From contig JBKQRT010000096.1 of the NCBI GenBank assembly GCA_052143895.1, forward strand, positions 1 to 18,499: 18,499 nucleotides of DNA, given 5' to 3'. Shown in pieces: positions 1 through 5,604 of this stretch. Below the pieces are notes generated by a model, which was not told the origin of the DNA, did no database searches, and saw only the letters and a list, made by a program, of their open reading frames with translations. A program made the translations under genes and the position numbers. The stretch's first letter is position 1. Each line of letters opens with the position of its first letter. The DNA is from Bog-756 sp052143895. GTDB taxonomy: Bacteria > Actinomycetota > Acidimicrobiia > Acidimicrobiales > RAAP-2.

Positions 1-14
1 CTACGCCGCCGCGG

Positions 15-87
15 AGCCCCCTGTCGGAATCGAACCGACGACACCAGCCTTACCATGGCTGTGCTCTGCCGACTGAGCTAAGGGGGC
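15..87 (-). tRNA. tRNA-Thr (anticodon GGT)
   Basis: The minus strand folds into a 73-nt cloverleaf. The acceptor strands GCCCCCT (bases 81-87) and AGGGGGC (16-22) pair fully. The D-arm is TAGCTCAGTCGGCAGAGCA, the anticodon stem is CAGCC/GGCTG around loop ATGGTAA, and the T-arm contains GGTTCGATTCC. The central loop triplet is GGT, reading ACC/ACT threonine codons. The discriminator base is U (base 15). The 3' end continues CCGC, so CCA is not encoded and must be added enzymatically. A TATGAT hexamer on the minus strand (bases 118-123) could be its -10 element, giving a leader of about 25 nt. Confidence 0.95.
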
Positions 88-162
88 AGTGCAGCTCACT
101 CGAGCAGCAAAAAGACGATCATAGCCAAAGCAGCGGCCCGCCGACAGGCCCCGGGCCCTGGC

Positions 163-168
163 TACCAT
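163..168 (+). promoter_or_regulatory. -10 element (TACCAT) for a leaderless GNAT mRNA
   Basis: TACCAT fits TAnnnT and ends 6 nt before the ATG at 175. There is no Shine-Dalgarno sequence in front of that ATG, so transcription probably starts at or next to the start codon. Confidence 0.5.
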
Positions 169-174
169 CGCCGG

Positions 175-660
175 ATGCACGTCCGCCTGGCCAGGCCTTC
201 CGACGCGGAGGCGATCCGGGCCATCTACAACGCAGAGGTGGTGGGATCGACCGCCACCTTCGATCTCGTCCCGCGCACCCGCGAGGAGCAGGCGGCCTGG
301 TTGGCCGAGCACAACGGACCCTACCCGGCCATCGTGGCCGTCGACGGCGACGAGGTGCTCGGGTTCGGCTCGCTCTCCGTCTTCCGCGACCGCCCCGCCT
401 ACGCCACCACCGTGGAGGACTCGGTCTACGTCGACCCCGCCCGCCGGGGCTCGGGCGTCGGGCGGGCCCTCATCGAGGAGCTGGTCCAGCTGGCCATCCG
501 CCACGGGTTCCACACGGTGATCGCCCGCATCGGCGGGGACAACGCCGCCTCGATCGCCCTCCACCGGTCCTGCGGGTTCCGGCTGGTGGGCGTGGAACAG
601 GAGGTGGGCCGCAAGTTCAACCGCTGGCTCGACGTCTCGATCCTCCAGCGCCTGCTCTGA
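175..660 (+). CDS. GNAT N-acetyltransferase, phosphinothricin/methionine sulfoximine type
   Basis: Product of 161 aa, a cytoplasmic acetyl-CoA-dependent N-acetyltransferase. The N-terminus shows the PAT/MddA pattern: ATFDL at residues 27-31, PRTREE at 33-38, RPAYATTVEDSVYV at 73-86. The acetyl-CoA loop VDPARRGSGVGRAL is at 86-99, with RRGSGVG as the motif A P-loop. The C-terminal GFHTVIARI-GDNAASIALHRSCGF strand-helix is also typical of the subfamily (about 160-180 aa). Family members acetylate phosphinothricin, methionine sulfoximine/sulfone or related amino acids; the substrate here cannot be read from sequence. The ATG start gives a full-length protein and follows a TAnnnT hexamer at leaderless spacing. 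It converges on the mannosyltransferase gene, with a shared hairpin between them. Confidence 0.88.
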   Translation: MHVRLARPSDAEAIRAIYNAEVVGSTATFDLVPRTREEQAAWLAEHNGPYPAIVAVDGDEVLGFGSLSVFRDRPAYATTVEDSVYVDPARRGSGVGRALIEELVQLAIRHGFHTVIARIGGDNAASIALHRSCGFRLVGVEQEVGRKFNRWLDVSILQRLL

Positions 661-685
661 GCGCGGGAGGACGGGCCCGCGGTGG

Positions 686-717
686 GACCGGACCGGCGGT
701 CGGCGGTCGGTCCGGTC
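686..717. terminator. Bidirectional hairpin between convergent genes
   Basis: Perfect 10-bp inverted repeat GACCGGACCG (686-695) and CGGTCCGGTC (708-717) with a 12-nt GC-rich loop. It lies between the stops of the two convergent genes and reaches into the mannosyltransferase stop codon. There is no U-tract, as is common for actinobacterial terminators. Confidence 0.6.
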
Positions 718-2413
718 AGCCGGCGGCGGCGGTCAACGGCACGTCGCCAGACAGGGAAAGCCCCGCGGTGGTGTAAGCGCGCTCCCAGCTGGTCACCGGC
801 ACGGTCATGATCACCAGGATCCACAGCAGGGTCAGCACGATCTGGAGCGGGTCACCGTGGAACACGGGGGCGGCCAGCCCCGTCGCCCCGGGCAGCTCGA
901 TGAACGCGGTGACCATCGAGAGCCCGATGATCAGCGAGCGCAGTCGGCCGAGCGCCACCGGTGCCAGGAGGATCAGGCCCCACGAGAGATACCAGGGCTG
1001 GACCACCGGCCCGAGGATGACGAAGAGGAGCAGGGTGATGCCCAGTGCCTTCAGCGTGCCGATCCGGTCGCTGTTGACCAGGAGCCACAGCCCGGCCACG
1101 GCCGTGGCGGCCAATCCGAGGAACCGGGTCACCGACAGCACGCCCCCGAGCCCGACCCCGACGTGGACCAGATGGGCGATGCCGGTGAAGGCGAGGGCGA
1201 GCGAGGTGGTCGGTGCCGTCCACGAACGGACTGCTCCCGGCGTTCCGAGAATGGTCACCCAGCCCCAGCCGAGGCCGCTCACGTAGGAGAAGAAACCGAG
1301 CACCCCGCCGCCGATGAGGCCGGCCGTCACCACCGGCCGTATCCGGTCGCGCGTGGAGGCCCGGGGCCCGAGCCAGCTCCAGCCGATGTAGAGGATGCCG
1401 AGGGCGGCGGGCGCCTTGATCGCGGTGGCCAGGGCGCACAGCAGGATGCCCACGATGGGGCGCTTCTCCTTGGCGGCGGTCAGCCCGGCGACCAGCAGGC
1501 CGAGCATGAGGGCGTCGTTGTGGGCCCCGCCAATGAGGTGGAGCAGGGTCACCGGGTTGAGGACCATCAGCGTGAACAGCTCGGCGCCGTCCCGGTGGTA
1601 GAGCCGGGCCAACCGGGGCACGCAGACAGCGATGAGCAGCACACCGACGAGGGCCAGCAGGCGGAGCAGCACGATGGTGGCCAGCTCGTTGTGGAAGGTG
1701 ATCCGGGCGAAGAACCCGTCGATCTGGAGGAACAGGGGGCCGTAGGGCGCCGGGGCGTTGCCCCAGAGCCTGTCGACCGGAGCGGTGTAGGTATTGTTGC
1801 CCAGCTCGAAGGGCCCGTACAGGTAGGGGCTCATGTGATGGCTGACCATCTCGCCCTGAGCGGCGTAGGAGTAGGCATCCCGGCTGAACAGGGGGGCGAT
1901 GACCAGCATCGGCGTGGCCCACAGGGCGAACACCCACCACATGCGTCTGATGGTGACGCCCGGACAGCGGTGGTACAGGCGGATCATGCCCCACCACACC
2001 CGCATCAGCAACAGGAGCCCGCCGTAGACGGCGGCCAGCGCGAAGTAGACGCCCCACTGGCTGCCGGCTGAGGTGGAAGGCTCGCCGAAGAACCACACGC
2101 CCGGCATCTCGAGCTTGAACGGCGAGCTCGGCATCGACGCCCCGACGGCGATGGCCACCATGGCGAGGAAGCCGAGCAGTGCGGGCCGGAGCACGAGCCC
2201 CCGCGGCTCGGGGTCGCCCGGCGCCGCCGGATAGCTGCCGTCGCCCGGGCCGACGTTCCGGTCCACCCGGCCGCGGACCGAACCGAAGAAGTCCTCGACG
2301 ACCCTCATCCCCCAGGCGCTGACCTCGGCTGCGAGCGAGCGCGGTGCGGTCGAGCCCGACGCTTCGACCGCTGCGTCGTCACCCACCTGTCGCGCCTCGA
2401 TCTCGGATGACAT
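716..2413 (-). CDS. MptB-like polyprenol-phosphomannose-dependent alpha-1,6-mannosyltransferase
   Basis: Product of 565 aa, an integral-membrane GT-C glycosyltransferase. After a hydrophilic N-terminus of about 70 residues come roughly 12-13 hydrophobic segments (first near 76-93, then 121-138, 158-175 and onward to the C-terminus). The first extracytoplasmic loop carries FSRDAYSYAAQGEM (176-189), the GT-C catalytic-Asp region (Asp179). APAPYGPLFL (220-229) and GGAHNDALMLGLL (near 303-315) are typical of MptA/MptB. Such enzymes use polyprenyl-phosphomannose to extend the alpha-1,6-mannan core of lipoglycans outside the membrane. The ATG at 2413 is chosen because GAGGAG lies upstream (spacing rather long, about 14 nt) and the reading frame above it has no family features. 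A long open frame continues upstream but overlaps the probable promoter. Donor and acceptor specificity is inferred from the family. Confidence 0.85.
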   Translation of the reverse strand: MSSEIEARQVGDDAAVEASGSTAPRSLAAEVSAWGMRVVEDFFGSVRGRVDRNVGPGDGSYPAAPGDPEPRGLVLRPALLGFLAMVAIAVGASMPSSPFKLEMPGVWFFGEPSTSAGSQWGVYFALAAVYGGLLLLMRVWWGMIRLYHRCPGVTIRRMWWVFALWATPMLVIAPLFSRDAYSYAAQGEMVSHHMSPYLYGPFELGNNTYTAPVDRLWGNAPAPYGPLFLQIDGFFARITFHNELATIVLLRLLALVGVLLIAVCVPRLARLYHRDGAELFTLMVLNPVTLLHLIGGAHNDALMLGLLVAGLTAAKEKRPIVGILLCALATAIKAPAALGILYIGWSWLGPRASTRDRIRPVVTAGLIGGGVLGFFSYVSGLGWGWVTILGTPGAVRSWTAPTTSLALAFTGIAHLVHVGVGLGGVLSVTRFLGLAATAVAGLWLLVNSDRIGTLKALGITLLLFVILGPVVQPWYLSWGLILLAPVALGRLRSLIIGLSMVTAFIELPGATGLAAPVFHGDPLQIVLTLLWILVIMTVPVTSWERAYTTAGLSLSGDVPLTAAAG

Positions 2414-2473
2414 CGCGGTGAGGGCTTCTCCTCGGTCGGGCCGGCGAATGCAGCAGGCACAGTCTGGCTGGCG

Positions 2474-2500
2474 GCCGAGGCCCGCTGGTGACGCCTCGGC
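2474..2500 (-). other. Hairpin in the mannosyltransferase 5' leader
   Basis: Perfect 8-bp inverted repeat GCCGAGGC (2474-2481) and GCCTCGGC (2493-2500) with an 11-nt loop. It falls inside the predicted leader of about 150 nt, 60 nt ahead of the start codon. It could affect expression; no known riboswitch was recognised. Confidence 0.35.
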
Positions 2501-2570
2501 TGTGGCACGAGCGTTCCCGACAGGCGCCCCACCCGCGGGGGCACACCGAACGCAACAGTTCCGTAACTTC

Positions 2571-2598
2571 ATTGTAATCAATCGGGCGAGTCGATCAA
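2571..2598 (-). promoter_or_regulatory. Sigma70-type promoter for the mannosyltransferase gene
   Basis: On the minus strand TTGATC (2593-2598) and TACAAT (2571-2576) are separated by 16 nt, close to the TTGACA/TATAAT consensus. They sit in the most AT-rich patch of the region. Transcription would start near 2564, leaving a leader of about 150 nt. Confidence 0.6.
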
Positions 2599-2628
2599 GT
2601 GACGGGAACGCGGACGCCGGAGGCCCCC

Positions 2629-2690
2629 GACCCCGAGGTCGACCCCGAAGTCGACCGTTCGTCACACTTGGACCGTACGTGACACTTGGA
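2629..2690 (+). repeat. Two short direct repeats upstream of the broken acetyltransferase
   Basis: GACCCCGAGGTC (2629-2640) is followed directly by GACCCCGAAGTC (2641-2652), a 12-bp tandem pair with one mismatch. Then CGTCACACTTGGA (2660-2672) recurs as CGTGACACTTGGA (2678-2690), 18 bp apart with one mismatch. The second pair ends at the ATG of the pseudogene. They may be decayed regulatory sites or slippage products. Confidence 0.5.
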
Positions 2691-3231
2691 TGGTGCCGTC
2701 GCGGTTCCGGGGGGTGGAGCGCGGCGACCCGCCGCTGTTGTCCCGGTGGCTGGACGCGCCCCATGTCGGGCGGTGGTGGCGGGAGGCGCACGACCCCAAA
2801 TCGGTCCGGGTGGCCTACCCGCCCATCGTCGAGGGGACCGACCCCACCGAGGCCTTCATCGTGCTCGACGGCCACCGTCCGTCGGCTACGTGGAGCGCTA
2901 CCGCCTCGACAACGACCCCGCCTGGCAGCGGGCGGTGGCACCTGGGGCCGGCGGGCTGGTCGCAGCCGGGATCGACTACCTCGTCGGGATCGAGCGCCTG
3001 ACCGGACAGGTCCTCGGCGCCCGGATGATCCGCGAATTCACGGAGCTGACCTCGGACCGGTAGCCGGACGTGGCTGCGGGCGTCGTCGGCGTCCAGCGGG
3101 CCAACCGGGCGTCGTGGCGCACCCTCGAAGCCGCCGGGTTCGACCGGACCTGGGCGGGTGAGCTCGACACGGACGATCCGAGCGACCGGGGGCCGAGCTC
3201 CCTCTACGGCCACCTCCTGCCGGCGGGGTGA
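2690..3231 (+). pseudogene. Broken aminoglycoside 6'-N-acetyltransferase-like GNAT
   Basis: The first part, starting at the ATG at 2690, reads LLSRWLDAPHVGRWW and ends in EAFIVLDGHR, as in AAC(6')-Ib-type acetyltransferases. Near 2876-2882 the frame must shift by one base (an apparent single-base loss at CGTCC/GTCGG) to continue VGYVERYRLDNDPAWQ and GIDYLVGIERLTGQVLGARM. At 3061-3063 an in-frame TAG interrupts LTSDR/PDVAAGVVGVQRANRASW, where relatives usually have Tyr before PDV, so TAC-to-TAG is the simplest origin. The frame then continues through RTLEAAGF to TGA at 3229-3231. With the frame restored the product would be about 180 aa, the normal family length. Both lesions could be genuine decay; sequencing error could explain one but less easily both. 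Confidence 0.75.
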
Positions 3232-3252
3232 GGGCTTGCCGCCCGAAGGCAG

Positions 3253-3290
3253 GCCCTGGTCGGCGAGCGACTTCGCTCTCCGACCAGGGC
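3253..3290. terminator. Long interrupted hairpin downstream of tRNA-Tyr
   Basis: CCCTGGTCGG (3254-3263) pairs with CCGACCAGGG (3280-3289), and inside it GAGCGA (3265-3270) pairs with TCGCTC (3273-3278). A G-C pair closes the outside. The stem totals 17 bp with one mismatch and a 2-nt apical gap. It lies between the pseudogene stop and the 3' end of tRNA-Tyr, so it probably ends the tRNA transcript and perhaps also the opposite one. A second, weaker stem with a TTCG loop follows at about 3237-3253. Confidence 0.65.
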
Positions 3291-3300
3291 TCCCGTGCGG

Positions 3301-3382
<82 letters not shown>

Positions 3383-3414
3383 GCAGGGCGGAAGGATATC
3401 GCCTGGTGGGGAGG

Positions 3415-3420
3415 TACTGT
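3415..3420 (+). promoter_or_regulatory. -10 element (TACTGT) for the YajQ-family gene
   Basis: TACTGT fits TAnnnT and ends 6 nt before the ATG at 3427. A purine stretch GGGGAGG (3408-3414) also precedes it, but at 12 nt from the ATG it is too distant to be a good ribosome-binding site. A leaderless start is the simpler reading. Confidence 0.45.
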
Positions 3421-3426
3421 TCTCCC

Positions 3427-3915
3427 ATGCCCACCTTCGACGTCGTTTCCGAAGTCGACATGCAGGAAGTGCGCAACGCGGTCGACCAGGCCAATCGCGA
3501 AGCCGCCACCCGGTTCGACTTCAAGGGCACGGACTCGGCCATCGAGCTCTCCGACACCGAGTTGGTGCTCTCGTCGTCCACCGAGGACCGCCTCCGTGCC
3601 CTCTACCAGGTCCTGCAGGAGAAGCTGGTCAAGCGCGAGGTCTCCCTCAAGTCCTTCGACGTCGGGAAGATCGAGGAGGCCTCGCGGGGCTCGGCCCGTC
3701 AGCGGTTGGGGATCCAGGCGGGCATCTCCTCCGACCACGCCAAGAAGATCAACAAGTTCGTCAAGGACCTCGGCCTCAAGGGAGTGAGCTCGCAGACCCA
3801 GAGCGACCAGTTGCGCGTGAACGGGAAGAAGCGGGACGACCTCCAGGCGGTCATCGCCGCGCTCAAGGCGGAGGACTTCGGGATCCCCCTGCAGTTCACC
3901 AACTTCCGGGACTGA
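3427..3915 (+). CDS. YajQ-family nucleotide/cyclic-di-GMP-binding protein
   Basis: Product of 162 aa, the normal YajQ length (about 160). The N-terminus MPTFDVVSEVDMQEVRNAVD, then REAATRFDFKGTDSAIEL and the C-terminus ending in PLQFTNFRD are hallmarks. The family has two ferredoxin-like domains; residues about 1-90 form one half and 91-162 (RQRLGIQAGISSDHAKKINK, LRVNGKKRDDLQAVI) complete the fold. Members bind nucleotides or tRNA in vitro, and some bind cyclic-di-GMP and act as transcriptional co-regulators; the role in actinobacteria is unsettled. The frame stays open upstream through the tRNA-Tyr gene, but the conserved MPTFD start fixes the ATG at 3427. It is divergent from tRNA-Tyr. Confidence 0.93.
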   Translation: MPTFDVVSEVDMQEVRNAVDQANREAATRFDFKGTDSAIELSDTELVLSSSTEDRLRALYQVLQEKLVKREVSLKSFDVGKIEEASRGSARQRLGIQAGISSDHAKKINKFVKDLGLKGVSSQTQSDQLRVNGKKRDDLQAVIAALKAEDFGIPLQFTNFRD

Positions 3916-3918
3916 CCG

Positions 3919-3935
3919 GGCGGGTCAACCCCGCC
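3919..3935. terminator. Short hairpin between convergent genes
   Basis: GGCGGG (3919-3924) pairs with CCCGCC (3930-3935) around a 5-nt loop. It stands just after the YajQ-family stop and covers the stop of the convergent small membrane protein gene. There is no U-tract. Confidence 0.45.
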
Positions 3936-4179
3936 GGCGGCCGGCCTTCCGCACCGACCCGGCCAGCACGGCGGCGACGAGTACGGGCAGAACCACCGCG
4001 CCGGTCGTCCGGAGCGAGTGGTCCAAGCAGCACAGTGCCGCCACCGCGACGGCGGCCACCGCACCGACGAACAGCTCGGGTGTGTCGCCGACGAGGAACT
4101 CCCACCAGAACCTCCCGAACCCGACGGCGGCCCGGACGGGCAGCGGTCGCCCGTTCCCGCGACGTTCCGGATCAGCCAC
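3925..4179 (-). CDS. Small two-helix membrane protein
   Basis: Unrecognised product of 84 aa. The polar N-terminus is followed by GFGRFWWEFLVGDTPELF, then hydrophobic segments at about residues 35-50 (VGAVAAVAVAALCCL) and 58-74 (TGAVVLPVLVAAVLAGS), and a basic tail KAGRRRG that should lie in the cytoplasm. The GTG at 4179 is preferred because GAGG stands 8 nt upstream; an in-frame GTG at 4188 is the alternative. Either start lies inside the 3' end of the COG4280-like gene (overlap of 8 or 17 nt), so the two are very likely translationally coupled and may work as one membrane unit. No catalytic motif is visible. Confidence 0.65.
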   Translation of the reverse strand: MADPERRGNGRPLPVRAAVGFGRFWWEFLVGDTPELFVGAVAAVAVAALCCLDHSLRTTGAVVLPVLVAAVLAGSVRKAGRRRG

Positions 4180-4960
4180 GGGGGGCACCTCTGGCCTGGG
4201 CGGAAGGGGCCGGCGCCGGCCACCTCCGGTCGAGGGCGCCCACCAGGGCCCAGGCCACCAGGCCGTAGGCGGCTACGAGCACCGGCAGGGCCAGGTCCGA
4301 CCCCGGCCAGTGCACGCCCACGCCCTCGCCGGCCCAGAACGTCCCGAAACCCACCAGCATGAGGCCGACCGCCATCTTCATGGCGTTTTCGGGTACCGAC
4401 GACAGCTGCCGGGCGACGGCCAGGCCGGCCACCGTCACCACCAGCACGGCGGCGCCGGCGGCCACCGTGGCCAGGCCGAGGCTGTGGGACGTGGTCCCGA
4501 GCGTCAGGACGACGACCACGACCTCGAGCCCTTCGAGGAACACCCCCTTGAAGGCCACCGTGAACCCGGTGGCGTCCCTGCCGCGGGGGGTCTCGGTACC
4601 GGACAGCTCGGCCACCTGCTTGGCGAAAATGGCGTCCTCGTCGTGCTTCGCCTTCAGGCCGGTGGCCCGCAACACGGCCTTGCGGAGCCACTGGAGCCCG
4701 AAGACCAGAAGGAGGGCGCCCACCACCAGACGAAGGGTGCTCAGCGGTACCAGGTGGACGAGGGCGGGACCAAGGGCCGCCACCAGGGCGGCGAGCACCA
4801 CCAGGGCGGCGGCGACGCCTTCGAGGGCCGAACGCCACCCCCGGGTCACACCCACCGCCAGCACGATGGTCAGGGCTTCGACACTCTCCACGGCACAGGC
4901 CAGGAACACGGCGACGACCAGCACCAACGATCCGCTGTGGGTGACGGTGGCTGTCATCAT
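4172..4960 (-). CDS. COG4280-like multi-pass membrane protein, putative cation transporter
   Basis: Product of 262 aa with about six to seven hydrophobic segments (near 11-35, 46-68, 76-92, 134-156, 162-182, 195-212, 224-242). Two internally similar acidic helices stand out: ACAVESVEALTIVLAVG with Glu25/Glu28, and GVFLEGLEVVVVVLTLG with Glu143/Glu146. They are placed symmetrically, suggesting an inverted or tandem two-repeat transporter. ExxE pairs in membrane helices occur in FTR1-type (REGLE) and GDT1-type cation transporters, so a metal or proton-coupled cation role is possible but is inference. A charged cytoplasmic loop (about 93-132) separates the halves. Two ATGs (4960 and 4957) follow tandem AGGAGG sequences; the second ATG has the better spacing. 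The downstream small membrane gene overlaps the stop. Confidence 0.72.
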   Translation of the reverse strand: MMTATVTHSGSLVLVVAVFLACAVESVEALTIVLAVGVTRGWRSALEGVAAALVVLAALVAALGPALVHLVPLSTLRLVVGALLLVFGLQWLRKAVLRATGLKAKHDEDAIFAKQVAELSGTETPRGRDATGFTVAFKGVFLEGLEVVVVVLTLGTTSHSLGLATVAAGAAVLVVTVAGLAVARQLSSVPENAMKMAVGLMLVGFGTFWAGEGVGVHWPGSDLALPVLVAAYGLVAWALVGALDRRWPAPAPSAQARGAPRG

Positions 4961-4983
4961 TCCTCCTGCGATTCCTCCTGCAC
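4959..4983 (-). promoter_or_regulatory. Tandem Shine-Dalgarno sequences
   Basis: On the minus strand CAGGAGGAATCG is followed directly by CAGGAGGAATG, so a 12-nt unit is duplicated and two full AGGAGG motifs precede the start. The near copy is 1 nt from the first ATG and 4 nt from the second; the far copy is about 13 nt from the first ATG. Confidence 0.6.
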
Positions 4984-5036
4984 TGCGGCCCCGGCCCTTG
5001 GCGGCCCGGGGCGGAGCGGCCGTACCGCCCTCGGGG

Positions 5037-5537
5037 TCAGGCCGCTTCGACCAGCTCGTCGAGCTCCTCCACGGGATGGACGTGGAAGAGGCGGTTGTAG
5101 AGCATGTACTTCAGTACCCAGAAGACACCGAACGAGACGAGGTTGGCCAGGAGCACGGCCGCCGTGGCCTCGAGGTGGGTCAGGTGGTGCACCGTGCTGA
5201 TGTGACGGGCCACCGCTGCGCCGCCGATCGAGACGATGACACCGAAGGCGGCCATGACCCAGAAGGGCACGATCTCCTTCATCAGGTGCGACCGGCCGCC
5301 TTTCCCCCACACCCACATCCGATTGAGATAGTAGGAGGGGATGGTGGCGGTCACGTTGGCGAACACGGTGCTGATGATCTCCCCCCAGAGGTGGAGGACA
5401 CCGAAGACGATGGCCAGCACCGTGAACGAGACGATGGTCGAGATGACCGAGACCATCGAGTACCGGATCAGCTGGCGGGCCTCGGGGGTGTGACGCTTCT
5501 GCCAGAGGTGGTCGAGGCGTTCCAGGAGTCCGGTCAT
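5037..5537 (-). CDS. GtrA-family membrane protein
   Basis: Product of 166 aa with four hydrophobic helices (about 27-47, 53-72, 90-110, 123-143), the normal GtrA layout. The hallmark LNRMWVWGKGGRS is at residues 71-83, following helix 2, where the family has LNRxWTF. GtrA proteins are thought to flip or transport polyprenyl-phosphate-linked sugars used in cell-surface polysaccharide or teichoic-acid decoration. The partner glycosyltransferase is not adjacent here. The ATG at 5537 gives a complete protein, lacks a Shine-Dalgarno, and lies 7 nt after a TAGGGT hexamer. About 76 bp separate the stop from the COG4280-like gene start, and nothing was recognised in that gap apart from the tandem ribosome-binding sites. 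Confidence 0.88.
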   Translation of the reverse strand: MTGLLERLDHLWQKRHTPEARQLIRYSMVSVISTIVSFTVLAIVFGVLHLWGEIISTVFANVTATIPSYYLNRMWVWGKGGRSHLMKEIVPFWVMAAFGVIVSIGGAAVARHISTVHHLTHLEATAAVLLANLVSFGVFWVLKYMLYNRLFHVHPVEELDELVEAA

Positions 5538-5544
5538 CAGGGAA

Positions 5545-5550
5545 ACCCTA
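5545..5550 (-). promoter_or_regulatory. -10 element (TAGGGT) for a leaderless GtrA mRNA
   Basis: On the minus strand TAGGGT fits TAnnnT and ends 7 nt before the ATG at 5537, with no Shine-Dalgarno between. Confidence 0.5.
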
Positions 5551-5604
5551 GCCCCCGGGCCTCCCCACCCGGGTCCGCCCGGGGGGCGCCGGCGCCGGCG
5601 CGCC

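Noticed and set aside
857..2071. Long plus-strand ORF (404 aa) opposite the mannosyltransferase
   Set aside because: Its composition is Gly/Gln/Glu/Asp-rich mirror-frame sequence without any domain; the opposite strand codes a clear MptB-like protein.
2599..2682. 27-codon plus-strand ORF starting at GTG 2599
   Set aside because: No ribosome-binding site and a Pro/Glu/Val repeat produced by the 12-bp DNA tandem repeat; it overlaps the divergent promoter. It could be a leader peptide but nothing supports this.
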